Counted from the stretch's first letter, positions 16,254-23,969 are shown. The stretch is 26,678 nt of DNA from JABDBK01 sp964453575 (GCA_964453575.1 CAYVRW010000024.1:1-26678); one strand, 5' to 3'. Notes: generated by a model not told the origin, from the sequence alone. Numbers and translations are program-made.

Positions 16254-17630
16254 TTATGTCTCCTTTTGTTTCTTAACTTTTTTTTGCCAATGCTCTATGG
16301 TGCGTTGATTTGGACTGGATACCGTAAGTTTATGAGCAGGTGCATCACGTCTAATCGTCGATCCCGCACCAATCACAGCACCTTCACCGATGACTACAGG
16401 TGCCACTAGTTCAGAGTTAGATCCTATGAATGCATGATCACCAATCATGGTTTTATGTTTATGAACACCATCGTAATTACAAGTAATCGTTCCAGCACCG
16501 ATATTAACGTGATTACCTATGTCGCTATCACCTATGTATCCTACATGATGGATTTTAGTAAAGCTGCCAATGGAGCTGTTTTTAATTTCAATAAAATTAC
16601 CAATCTGCGCATTTGCCGCAATCGATGTGCCTGGACGTATGCGAGCAAACGGCCCAATAACACAATATTCACTGATTTCAGCATCTTCGATGTAACAATT
16701 CGCTTTGATTTCAATATTGTCACCCAATACCACATTGCGTAACAAAGTATTAGGCCCTATCACACAATAACTGCCAATAATAACGCGTCCTTCAATAATA
16801 ACGTTAACATCGATCGTCACATCATGCCCGACGATAAGTTCACCGCGTACATCTAGACGATTTGGATCGTATAAAGTTACACCCTCGCGCATGAGTTTTT
16901 CAGCCATCATGCGTTGATAAAATCGTTCTGCATTAGCAAGCTGCACACGATCATTAATGCCAAATACTTCATCGATATGGGCAGGTTGTTCGCTGTGAAT
17001 AGGAATTTGTTCTTGTACGGCAAGTTTAATAATGTCGGTTAAATAATATTCTTTTTGAGCATTTTGATTGTTAAGTGTAGGCAGCCATTTTTTTAAATAA
17101 GCAGCAGGAATTAAATAAATGCCCGAATTGATTTCTTTGATAGCACGTTCTGTATCCGTTGCATCTTTTTCTTCAACAATGGATTGTATATGCTGTGACG
17201 AATTACGAATAATTCGACCTAAACGTTCAGGATTGGGAAGCTCCGCAGTAATGATGCCTATGGCCTGTGCAGGTGTATTGTTAATGAGCTTTTTCAAGGT
17301 TTCAGTTGCAATAAGCGGTACATCGCCATAAAGCACCAGCACTCGGTCTTCATTAGCTATATGAGCAAGGGTTTGTAATACCGCATGTCCTGTTCCTAAT
17401 TGCTCTGTTTGTTCAACCCAGGTCACATCAAGCGAAGACAATTTGTCGCGAATCACATTACCTTGGTGCCCATAGACCACAAAAGGCTTTTTGCCGGTTT
17501 TATAGTGTAAAGCTGTGCTAACTACATGTTCAAGCAGGCTTTTACCGGCCAGCTGGTGTAGGACTTTAGGCAGTTGCGATTGCATGCGTTTGCCTTGACC
17601 TGCAGCCAAGATAACTATGCTTAGTGACAT
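16254..17630 (-). CDS. glmU: Bifunctional UDP-N-acetylglucosamine pyrophosphorylase / glucosamine-1-phosphate N-acetyltransferase
   Basis: A 458-residue two-domain enzyme giving the last two steps to UDP-GlcNAc. The N-terminal uridylyltransferase domain begins with the nucleotide loop LAAGQGKRMQSQLPKVLH and contains GTGHAVLQT, YGDVPLI and EINSGIY. The C-terminal left-handed beta-helix shows hexapeptide repeats (for example IGNFIEIKNSSIG) and the acetyltransferase segments HVGYIGDSDIG, NIGAGTITCNYDG and KHKTMIGDHAFIGSNS. Length matches E. coli GlmU (456). It is the first gene of a glmU-glmS operon, the common gammaproteobacterial arrangement. Confidence 0.98.
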   Translation of the reverse strand: MSLSIVILAAGQGKRMQSQLPKVLHQLAGKSLLEHVVSTALHYKTGKKPFVVYGHQGNVIRDKLSSLDVTWVEQTEQLGTGHAVLQTLAHIANEDRVLVLYGDVPLIATETLKKLINNTPAQAIGIITAELPNPERLGRIIRNSSQHIQSIVEEKDATDTERAIKEINSGIYLIPAAYLKKWLPTLNNQNAQKEYYLTDIIKLAVQEQIPIHSEQPAHIDEVFGINDRVQLANAERFYQRMMAEKLMREGVTLYDPNRLDVRGELIVGHDVTIDVNVIIEGRVIIGSYCVIGPNTLLRNVVLGDNIEIKANCYIEDAEISEYCVIGPFARIRPGTSIAANAQIGNFIEIKNSSIGSFTKIHHVGYIGDSDIGNHVNIGAGTITCNYDGVHKHKTMIGDHAFIGSNSELVAPVVIGEGAVIGAGSTIRRDAPAHKLTVSSPNQRTIEHWQKKVKKQKET

Positions 17631-17664
17631 AAAATGAACAACCCCTTAGGAAGAAAAAAAGGCA

Positions 17665-17693
17665 ATTATACTTTATACCACAGAGTGGGTCAA
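17665..17693 (-). promoter_or_regulatory. Sigma-70-type promoter of glmUS
   Basis: On the minus strand TTGACC (17693-17688) and a perfect TATAAT (17670-17665) are 17 bp apart. The predicted start of transcription lies near 17658, giving a leader of about 28 nt before the glmU ATG with AAGGGG as ribosome site. Confidence 0.72.
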
Positions 17694-17765
17694 AGCTTGC
17701 AAGTTTTTGCTAACAGGGTTACTTTGCAAATGGAACCCAATGGAACTTATTTTTATGGAGGCAAT

Positions 17766-18389
17766 ATGGTTTTCTTAAGAGAATTATTCAGTTCAAAAAA
17801 CAGGGAAAAATTGCCTGTCGCTCCCGCTCCTGAGCCTATTCTAGATGACCAAGCAAAAGTTTTTGTATGGTCTGGGGATGCTGATAATGTAGGTCATGTT
17901 TCTATACAATTGGAGGCTAAAAAAGATGGGTCTAAGACTTATACGAGTATTTGGCCTAAACGAGTTCCTGCTGTTGGGCCTTTGACCATTTTTCCACTTC
18001 GAGCAGCATTGGCAACTCGATTGGAGCAAGATATTAAATCAGAATCAAACGGTTTTTCACTTCAGCTTGATAATGGCAGTGAGAGCTTGGTTCCTCGCAG
18101 CTCTGGGCAACAAATTAATCCGGATAAAATTTTTACCGTTCCTATTCCTGATATGGATGCGATGCGGAAAGAATATGATCGTATTGAATCAGGTGTTAAA
18201 GAGGGTAATATTTGTTACCAATTATTTCCTAACGTAAAAACAACATCTAGAGAAGTCTATGATTGTTCAACTCTAGTGGCGCAATTACTGAAAGTAGGCG
18301 GAGTAACTGGTTTACCAGCTACGCCCGAATGGAAGCCTTCTGTCTTTGCAGAAATACTTGAGCAGCAGCCTCATGTGACAAGCTTATAG
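17766..18389 (+). CDS. Putative circularly permuted papain-fold (NlpC/P60-like) protein A
   Basis: A 207-residue protein without signal peptide or membrane helix. Near the N-terminus is NVGHVSIQLE (His44), then YTSIWP; near the C-terminus is EVYDCSTLVAQLLKVGG (Cys167). His in a GHxS strand before Cys at a helix start (DCS) is the order of circularly permuted papain-like hydrolases and acyltransferases, so His44 and Cys167 are the likely catalytic pair. The convergent neighbour shows the same plan. I chose the ATG at 17766 because GGAGG lies 4 nt upstream; an in-frame ATG at 17634 is 3 bp from the divergent glmU ATG and would span the glmU promoter. The substrate is unknown. The stop codon lies inside an inverted repeat arm. 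Confidence 0.7.
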   Translation: MVFLRELFSSKNREKLPVAPAPEPILDDQAKVFVWSGDADNVGHVSIQLEAKKDGSKTYTSIWPKRVPAVGPLTIFPLRAALATRLEQDIKSESNGFSLQLDNGSESLVPRSSGQQINPDKIFTVPIPDMDAMRKEYDRIESGVKEGNICYQLFPNVKTTSREVYDCSTLVAQLLKVGGVTGLPATPEWKPSVFAEILEQQPHVTSL

Positions 18390-18512
18390 CGGTTTAAAAA
18401 GTATGGTCATAGTTGTTTTAAGCGACTTGGTGACAGGATGTCACCCAAAATACATGGATGTATGCTCTGGAGCGAGAAACAACTATGACCATACTTTTTT
18501 AAACCGCTATAA
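18384..18512. repeat. Long inverted repeat with two nested mini-hairpins
   Basis: Arms at 18384-18418 and 18477-18512 are complementary over about 35 bp, apart from one extra A/T in the right arm. They begin TTATAGCGGTTTAAAAA and end in AACAACTATGACCATAC and its partner. The 58-bp interior holds two small perfect hairpins: GGTGACA-GGA-TGTCACC (18429-18445) and ATACAT-GG-ATGTAT (18450-18463), both containing GGATGT. Position between two convergent genes suits a two-way terminator; the structure also resembles a small non-coding mobile or REP-like element. The left arm includes the stop codon of the plus-strand gene. No second copy was noticed in the window. Confidence 0.85.
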
Positions 18513-18533
18513 CGTCGGTCAAACGCTAAGTTT

Positions 18534-19367
18534 TTACATGGAAAAGCTTTCAACCTTTTCTATGGCAGATTCTTGATTCTCGAGCCGCTCTTTAGGTGGG
18601 TTTTCTCGAGGATAACGAGTGTAGCCAAACTGTAAAACTTCTTGCACTTTTGCAGGAAGTTGCTGTGGTTTGTCTATCATCTCTGTTGCGCCGGATTTTT
18701 TTACAGCATCTTGATAGGTTGAAGGCTTTTTGCTAAAAAAAGAAAAAAGAGTCTTAGATGCTTGAGTTTCATGCTTTAATTCAAACTCACCATGGGGAGA
18801 GCCAGCGCTTACGCATTGATGAACTGCTTCAGCGCAATTAAAAAAAGCAGCAGATTTTTTGCCTTTTTTATAAGAAATAGACAAGGTATGATCACTATTT
18901 GGAAAATCATCTAAAATGGGATCAAAGTCTCCTACTTTCAGTGTTGCAACCCTAGCATGCATATGTATAAAACGCAGTCCATGATGGATGGGATTAAAGA
19001 CACTATTGTGGGCTAAAGAAAAATAAAGATTAGACTTACTTTGTTGCATGTATTTTTGGTGGTGTTTTTCCATGCGCGCAAAATTTAGATTTTCAATTTT
19101 AAGAATAGACTCAGGCGGCGTTTTTTCCCATTTGACATCTCTTTCGGGTTCTTCATTAAATCCCCCGCCCACAGGAACCATGGCAGCTGTCTTGTTGTGA
19201 ATCATGGCCCTGGTGCGGCCAAGCGGCCAATAACTGGTATAAATAAATTTTCCGTCTGGTCCTTCAACATAAAGAGAACTATGTCCATGTCCTTTGTTAG
19301 TGTTAAAAGTCAATAAAAAACCAGTGGCATCACTGATATGATCAGATGGCTTGTCGTTTTTAAACAT
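18534..19367 (-). CDS. Putative circularly permuted papain-fold (NlpC/P60-like) protein B
   Basis: A 277-residue protein. The N-terminus has KGHGHSSLYV (His27/His29) and YTSYWP at 43-48. Further on is AFFNCAEAVHQCVSAG with Cys178 placed like the DCS cysteine of the convergent gene. The shared GHxS ... YTSxWP ... (D/N)C(S/A)xxVxQ plan suggests distant paralogues with a permuted papain fold. Between His and Cys it has its own insertion (about residues 60-165). After Cys178 there is a charged ~90-residue tail absent from protein A. No signal peptide is seen. An AGGAT ribosome site precedes the ATG. Function is unknown; a host-directed hydrolase or acyltransferase is one possibility. Confidence 0.68.
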   Translation of the reverse strand: MFKNDKPSDHISDATGFLLTFNTNKGHGHSSLYVEGPDGKFIYTSYWPLGRTRAMIHNKTAAMVPVGGGFNEEPERDVKWEKTPPESILKIENLNFARMEKHHQKYMQQSKSNLYFSLAHNSVFNPIHHGLRFIHMHARVATLKVGDFDPILDDFPNSDHTLSISYKKGKKSAAFFNCAEAVHQCVSAGSPHGEFELKHETQASKTLFSFFSKKPSTYQDAVKKSGATEMIDKPQQLPAKVQEVLQFGYTRYPRENPPKERLENQESAIEKVESFSM

Positions 19368-19428
19368 AATGAAATCCTAGTCAAAAGTTTAAGAAGCGAC
19401 ATTTTATCTGTGACTTAGGTATTTTTCG

Positions 19429-19563
19429 CTATTTTTTTGGAATTTTTCTACGAGGCGAAGGCCCATCTTTCTTATTTTTTGCATATTCTTTTATTTTTCT
19501 TTCGCCGACAGTAGCTTTTTTTGCTTTCTTGCGCGAAAATGGAAAAGTTTTTATCGAACGTTT
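19429..19563 (-). other. Lys-rich open frame without a start codon (possible decayed gene)
   Basis: In the 215-bp gap between the papain-like gene and the histidine kinase, the minus strand has a 44-codon open frame ending at 19429. Its C-terminal part reads KKATVGERKIKEYAKNKKDG followed by PSPRRKIPKK. It looks protein-like but has no ATG, GTG or TTG in frame after the preceding stop. It may be the end of a decayed gene, or chance in an A-rich strand. Confidence 0.22.
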
Positions 19564-19582
19564 TTAAAGAATTAGGAAGTGG

Positions 19583-20743
19583 ATGTTAGATATGGTGGTC
19601 GCAGAAGAAAATAATAATTTAATCAATAAATTAGAAGCAAAAATTCAAAATCTTGAGAGTATCATAGCTTTATTGCCTGGGCATGTTTACTGGTTGGATA
19701 GGAATAATGTTTTTCAGGGATGTAATAATCTACAGGCAGAAGCAGCAAAACTTCCCTCGAGACAAGCTATTGTTGGCAAAAAAAACGCCCATCTATCTTG
19801 GGCAGATCAAGCTCAAGAAGTCGATCAGATTAATAGTCGAGTGATGGAAGCGGGACAACCTTACGTTGGTGAAGAATTTGCCGAAACGGCCAGTGGACAA
19901 AGGATTTATTTATCGCAAAAAGTTCCATTACGCAATAACGAAGGTGATGTCATAGGTTTATTAGGCGTTTCTTTTGATATTACCGATAGAAAACGCATGG
20001 AACAAGAGTTACAAATTGCGCGTGAAAAAGCTGAACTTGCCAATCAAACGAAAACCGAATTTATCCGAAATTTTGAACATGATATTCGCACACCACTATG
20101 CGGTATAAAAAGTGTGACTAAATATTTAGAAACCATGGAGCATGATCCTAAAAAGAAAGAATTTTTAAGTGAGATCGAAATTGCGACCAATGAATTACTT
20201 AATTATTTAGATAATATGGTTGAATTTTCCCAAATTAATACCGGTACTACGCCTTTGATTGAAAGAGAATTTAATTTGGAACAGGTGATTAAAGGCATTT
20301 ATAATCTTGAGTTAGCTGCGGCACGAGGTAAAGGACTTGATTTGCTGTTTGAATATGCACCGGCAGCACCGGTGATGGTGATTGCAGATAAATTTCGATT
20401 ACATCGTATGTTGTTAAACTTAGTAAATAATGCCATAAAATTTACTGAGCAGGGTTTCGTAAAAATAAGAGTTGCTTTTGTTGAGAATATAGCTGAAGAC
20501 AGAGTATTGTTAGAAATCGCTGTGGAAGATACAGGGATAGGTATAGCGAAAAAACATCATGAAAAAATCTATGATAAATTTACGCGCTGTGATCCCTCAA
20601 ATAAAGGTCTTTATAAAGGAACAGGTTTAGGTCTTTGGATTGTGAAACAGTTTATAGAAGATCTTGGCGGGCAAATTAAGCTTAAAAGCGAGCTCGGACA
20701 GGGTTCTATATTTACCTGTGTTTTACCGTTCAGGCTGTCATAG
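19583..20743 (+). CDS. PAS-domain sensor histidine kinase
   Basis: A 386-residue kinase with no membrane segment, so probably cytosolic. A short coiled region (about 1-25) leads into a PAS domain (about 25-140, ending in the PAC-like GLLGVSFDITDRKRME). The HisKA H-box FEHDIRTPL follows with His166 as phosphorylation site. The catalytic domain shows the N-box LLNLVNNAIKFTE, the G1 box EDTGIGI, an F-box-type segment KIYDKFTR and the G2 box GTGLGLWIV. GGAAG lies just before the ATG. The gene is 17 bp from a response regulator and evidently co-transcribed with it. The signal sensed by the PAS domain is unknown. Confidence 0.93.
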   Translation: MLDMVVAEENNNLINKLEAKIQNLESIIALLPGHVYWLDRNNVFQGCNNLQAEAAKLPSRQAIVGKKNAHLSWADQAQEVDQINSRVMEAGQPYVGEEFAETASGQRIYLSQKVPLRNNEGDVIGLLGVSFDITDRKRMEQELQIAREKAELANQTKTEFIRNFEHDIRTPLCGIKSVTKYLETMEHDPKKKEFLSEIEIATNELLNYLDNMVEFSQINTGTTPLIEREFNLEQVIKGIYNLELAAARGKGLDLLFEYAPAAPVMVIADKFRLHRMLLNLVNNAIKFTEQGFVKIRVAFVENIAEDRVLLEIAVEDTGIGIAKKHHEKIYDKFTRCDPSNKGLYKGTGLGLWIVKQFIEDLGGQIKLKSELGQGSIFTCVLPFRLS

Positions 20744-20760
20744 ATAAAGAGGAGTTGGAT

Positions 20761-21132
20761 ATGATTACGGAAAAGATTTCAGTATTGTTAGTTGAAGATA
20801 ATAAGTTAGTAAGAAAAATGTCTATCATTGTATTAGAGCAGTTGAATTGCAAGGTGGATGCAGTTTCAACAGGACGTTCTGGAATAGAATATGCGGGCAA
20901 TAGACATTATGATTTAATTTTTATGGATATTGGGTTACCCGATATATGTGGATTGGATGCTATTAATCAAATAAGAAAACATAGCGAAGTGCCTATTATT
21001 GCTCTAACAGCACATTCCGATAGAGAGTATATTGCCGAATCTTATAAAGTGGGTGCTAATGAGTTTTTTGTAAAACCTTTAAATAATGACATTGGACAGG
21101 CCATGATACAACGGTATGTTGTTGTCAATTAA
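20761..21132 (+). CDS. Single-domain response regulator (CheY-like)
   Basis: A 123-residue receiver domain with no output domain. Visible are the acidic pair in LLVEDNKLVRK, the phosphoacceptor Asp56 in LIFMDIGLPD, the switch Thr in ALTAH and Lys in FFVKPL. I use the ATG at 20761, which has AGAGGAG 6 nt upstream; a TTG at 20755 would sit directly on that site. It is presumably phosphorylated by the kinase encoded upstream and then passes the signal on by protein contact or a further phosphotransfer. Its stop overlaps the stop of the convergent cyclodipeptide synthase gene by 4 bp. Confidence 0.92.
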   Translation: MITEKISVLLVEDNKLVRKMSIIVLEQLNCKVDAVSTGRSGIEYAGNRHYDLIFMDIGLPDICGLDAINQIRKHSEVPIIALTAHSDREYIAESYKVGANEFFVKPLNNDIGQAMIQRYVVVN

Positions 21133-21833
21133 GCAGCAGTTTCAGAAAATGTTGTCATAGCATTTTCTATTTTCGCTATAACAAAATATTGATTAGGCGC
21201 AATATATTTGTTTTTCATAAACAGTTGTTTTAGAAAGGTTGGAATTGAATGATAAATGAAGGATGAAGCGTTGAGTTGTAAAATTTCCGGGGTATTAATA
21301 AATAAAGGTAACTCAGCTAAGAAATACTTAACCGCTTCATATTTTGCAGATTCTGATATGTTATCAGTTTGCAAATAGGCAGATAATATCCATTCAGATG
21401 TAGAAACACATCCCATACGAAATGAATCATTATTTTCAAATTGATTTAAGCATTGTTGATAACATGAGAGATATCGTTCATTTTTTTTCAGACTGCCTAA
21501 TGGAACAATCATTTCCTCTATCGCGTTAGGTTCTACATTTAATTTGGAAAGTGTTCTGATGATTTTATTTTTTAAATAAGTATCTTGTCTTCGAGTTTTA
21601 TAAATGGCCCTTTTTAAGGGGTAGCCTAATGCCAGCAAAGTATGTGCAGAGATTTCATCCGGAATAAAAATAGAAACTTTTTTAAAATGATTCATGGCCC
21701 AATTGAATAAGGTAAGCATGTTATCTTCTATAAAATAGCTATTAAACGGACTTACACCGATAAAAGCATGTTCATTGGAAAATTCATGGTTAGCATGAAT
21801 GGTTTCTATTATAATTTCGGGGGTTTTTATCAT
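21129..21833 (-). CDS. tRNA-dependent cyclodipeptide synthase (NYH type)
   Basis: A 234-residue CDPS; the family is about 220-260. These enzymes take two aminoacyl-tRNAs and make a cyclic dipeptide (diketopiperazine) by a ping-pong mechanism. The pocket motif HAFIGVSPFNSYF supplies Ser28, the covalent nucleophile (AlbC Ser37), and Asn31 (AlbC Asn40). FIPDE and AHTLLALGYP follow, then a basic tRNA-binding helix KTRRQDTYLKNKIIR (79-93). YFLAELPLFINTPEIL gives Tyr170 and Glu174 (AlbC Tyr178, Glu182), and FIYHS gives Tyr194-His195 (AlbC Tyr202-His203). Asn-Tyr-His marks the NYH subfamily. I prefer the ATG at 21833: the longer frame from 21932 overlaps the HD gene by 8 bp and adds 33 atypical residues; a TATGAT box lies at 21864-21869. 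The product cannot be predicted from this reading. Confidence 0.93.
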   Translation of the reverse strand: MIKTPEIIIETIHANHEFSNEHAFIGVSPFNSYFIEDNMLTLFNWAMNHFKKVSIFIPDEISAHTLLALGYPLKRAIYKTRRQDTYLKNKIIRTLSKLNVEPNAIEEMIVPLGSLKKNERYLSCYQQCLNQFENNDSFRMGCVSTSEWILSAYLQTDNISESAKYEAVKYFLAELPLFINTPEILQLNASSFIYHSIPTFLKQLFMKNKYIAPNQYFVIAKIENAMTTFSETAA

Positions 21834-21924
21834 TTTTTTCTCGTCGTTTAGTATGAGTATGTAATCATAGCATGGAACATTGGTCACAAAAAGCGTTAAA
21901 ATTTTTACGGGCTGTTTACAAGCC

Positions 21925-23325
21925 CTATTCAATGACTGAATTGCTTTGTGTTGGCAGCGCTATTTGTCCTAATTCTTTGCATAATTCTTGAATATTTTTC
22001 ATTTCATAAATCATCTTATCGATGCATAAAAAAGTCGTATGTTCTAACTTATTGCCTAACGCATTGATCATCAACGAAAGCATATCTATAGGCTTTACTT
22101 TTCCACATTCATTTAAAATAAAAATAGGGTCTGCTTCTATGGTATAAGATTGATGAGGTGTTTTGATCATAGCCAACTGCCAGTCTTGAACAGAGTGATG
22201 CATTGATTTAAACGCTTTGAGTATGCTTTCAGCTCTTGGAATGTCAGCATGATCAATAGGAATAATTTTTGGCATATGTCTATGGTGTATACGTTTTGCA
22301 ATCTGTGCTGCAGGATGATCTATCGTCATCTCAGCTAATATTTTTATGACGGCAAATACATCGTAATCGGCTAATTCTTTATAATGGATAAAATTTTCTT
22401 CCAGGAATTCTTTTTTAAGCGTTTCGATGTTAGATGATGATTTCGCTAGCTGATTGAATTGATTGACACGGCATAGAAAATGGCCCAGACGCGTATTTTT
22501 GATAGCTGCATAAGGAGCATAGTGTTCTAAGTTTTCAGCAAGATGAGTAAGTAATTTTACCAAAAAGAACTCTAACGCTAATTTTTTTTGATTAAGATAA
22601 ATATTACGCGTCATGAGACGCCGCGCCATAAGATAATGTTCAACAACACCTATACCTTTGTGGGTCAGTCCAAGACGTTCACCTTGATTGGACTCGACAA
22701 TGGCCAAAGAGTTTATCATCCAACGAAAATCAAATTCACCGTAACGTACACCGCAAAAATGACTGTCTCTTAATAAATAATCTAACCTATCTGCATCTAA
22801 TTGCGAAGAGACGATGTCAGCTAATAAACGATTGCTTTTCGTTTTATGCATGATCATGTCTTCAATGAATAGAAATTTTTCTTCGGTTAAATGATGGCGG
22901 GGATTACGCCGATTATACTCATTAAAAAATTCCAGTGTTCTATATTCCGCTAGAAAATAAGGTGTCCAAGCTTCATGGCGTATGAGTTTTTCATGAAATA
23001 AATCTTCAAAAGCATGAGAAAAAGGCCCATGGCCTATATCATGTAATAGACAAGCAATCATGACTAATTGCCTTTCTTCTTCCGCAAGTCTTATTTTTTG
23101 CGATATCTGGCTTGCAATAAAGCAACAGCCCAAAGAATGATTGAATCTTGTATGAACTGCACCAGGAAAAATAAAATCGCCCATGCCTAATTGTTTAATA
23201 TGACGTAAACGTTGAATAGGAGGACTGTCAATAAATGGCTTTATCCAATGGTCTTCGATCGTCGTGAATTGCATGGTGCCATGGACGGGGTCTTTAATGA
23301 CGTGAAATAAGGTTTCATTGTTCAT
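21925..23325 (-). CDS. HD-domain phosphohydrolase (COG1078/SAMHD1-like)
   Basis: A 466-residue protein of the dNTP triphosphohydrolase-like HD group that includes B. subtilis YwfO and SAMHD1. The opening IKDPVHGTMQF and IQRLRHIKQLGMGDFIFPGAVHTRFNHSLG are typical. Metal ligands are visible as His63, the HD pair His95-Asp96 in LLHDIGHGPFSH, and the late Asp in SSQLDADRLDYLLRDS (about 177-182). The C-terminal ~250 residues are helical and less conserved. The start overlaps the end of the macrodomain gene by 11 bp, so translation is coupled. The likely activity is hydrolysis of a (deoxy)nucleoside triphosphate or related nucleotide; substrate not deducible. Confidence 0.9.
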   Translation of the reverse strand: MNNETLFHVIKDPVHGTMQFTTIEDHWIKPFIDSPPIQRLRHIKQLGMGDFIFPGAVHTRFNHSLGCCFIASQISQKIRLAEEERQLVMIACLLHDIGHGPFSHAFEDLFHEKLIRHEAWTPYFLAEYRTLEFFNEYNRRNPRHHLTEEKFLFIEDMIMHKTKSNRLLADIVSSQLDADRLDYLLRDSHFCGVRYGEFDFRWMINSLAIVESNQGERLGLTHKGIGVVEHYLMARRLMTRNIYLNQKKLALEFFLVKLLTHLAENLEHYAPYAAIKNTRLGHFLCRVNQFNQLAKSSSNIETLKKEFLEENFIHYKELADYDVFAVIKILAEMTIDHPAAQIAKRIHHRHMPKIIPIDHADIPRAESILKAFKSMHHSVQDWQLAMIKTPHQSYTIEADPIFILNECGKVKPIDMLSLMINALGNKLEHTTFLCIDKMIYEMKNIQELCKELGQIALPTQSNSVIE

Positions 23326-23845
23326 GTTGGGCTGCGATAGTATTTAATGCATGTTCAAAAGCGTCATGAATAGTTTCATCATAACAAACGAAAGATACGG
23401 ATTCGATTTCATTATGCAGTTCTAAAAAATTGGCGGTTTCTTTGAGGGCTATGGTCGCTGCTTGAGTTGCTGGATAACCATAAATGCCACAGCTGATCGC
23501 AGGAAAGGCAATGGTTTTGATGCCATGTTTAAGTGCGATGGTCAGTGTTTCCTCATAGCAGGAGCATAGTAAGCGTGGTTCGCCTTTAATTCCGCCGCGC
23601 CATACCGGCCCCACCGTATGGATAACATATTTGGCAGGTAATCGGTAGCCTTGAGTTATTTTGGCATGTCCTACATTGCAGCCTCCTAGTTGTTTGCATT
23701 CTTCCAATAAATCAGGGCCGGCGGCCAGGTGAATAGCACCATCAATGCCTCCGCCGCCTAAAAGGGATGCATTGGCAGTATTAACAATGGCATCTACCTT
23801 AAGTTGGGTAATGTCACCTTTGATAATTTTTAAACGTTGTCTCAT
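23315..23845 (-). CDS. Macrodomain protein (YmdB-like ADP-ribose/O-acetyl-ADP-ribose hydrolase)
   Basis: A 176-residue MacroD-type domain covering the whole protein. Signatures are GDITQLKVDAIVNTANASL, the GGGGIDGAIH loop, GHAKITQGYRLPAKYVIHTVGP, and IAFPAISCGIYGYP. Such proteins remove ADP-ribose from proteins or nucleic acids or deacetylate O-acetyl-ADP-ribose. The C-terminal extension after about residue 140 is usual. AAGGA precedes the ATG. It is first in a three-gene unit with the HD phosphohydrolase and the cyclodipeptide synthase, read from a promoter at 23878-23907. A shared nucleotide or NAD-related role of the first two genes is inference. Confidence 0.93.
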   Translation of the reverse strand: MRQRLKIIKGDITQLKVDAIVNTANASLLGGGGIDGAIHLAAGPDLLEECKQLGGCNVGHAKITQGYRLPAKYVIHTVGPVWRGGIKGEPRLLCSCYEETLTIALKHGIKTIAFPAISCGIYGYPATQAATIALKETANFLELHNEIESVSFVCYDETIHDAFEHALNTIAAQHEQ

Positions 23846-23877
23846 AAAGTCCTTGAGTAATTAAAAAGGATAGAATG

Positions 23878-23907
23878 ATTTTACGCGTAAGCCCGGATAG
23901 TCGTCAA
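23878..23907 (-). promoter_or_regulatory. Promoter of the macrodomain-HD-cyclodipeptide synthase operon
   Basis: On the minus strand TTGACG (23907-23902) and TAAAAT (23883-23878) are 18 bp apart, each one base off consensus. The leader to the macrodomain ATG would be about 25-30 nt. Confidence 0.55.
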
Positions 23908-23969
23908 TTTACTCTATGATATGCGCAATAAATGCACAAAAATGAAAAAACGCTTGAATATGAAACATA

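Noticed and set aside
16251..16300. glmS ribozyme/riboswitch before glmS
   Set aside because: glmU ends 2 bp upstream of glmS, leaving no leader; the gene depends on the glmU promoter.
17634..17765. N-terminal extension of papain-like protein A from the ATG at 17634
   Set aside because: It would cross the glmU promoter and lacks a ribosome site, while GGAGG directly precedes the ATG at 17766.
20755..20760. TTG start for the response regulator
   Set aside because: It lies directly against the AGAGGAG ribosome site; the ATG at 20761 has proper spacing.
21834..21932. N-terminal extension of the cyclodipeptide synthase from the ATG at 21932
   Set aside because: The extra 33 residues do not resemble the family, the start overlaps the HD gene, and a -10-like box lies within the stretch.
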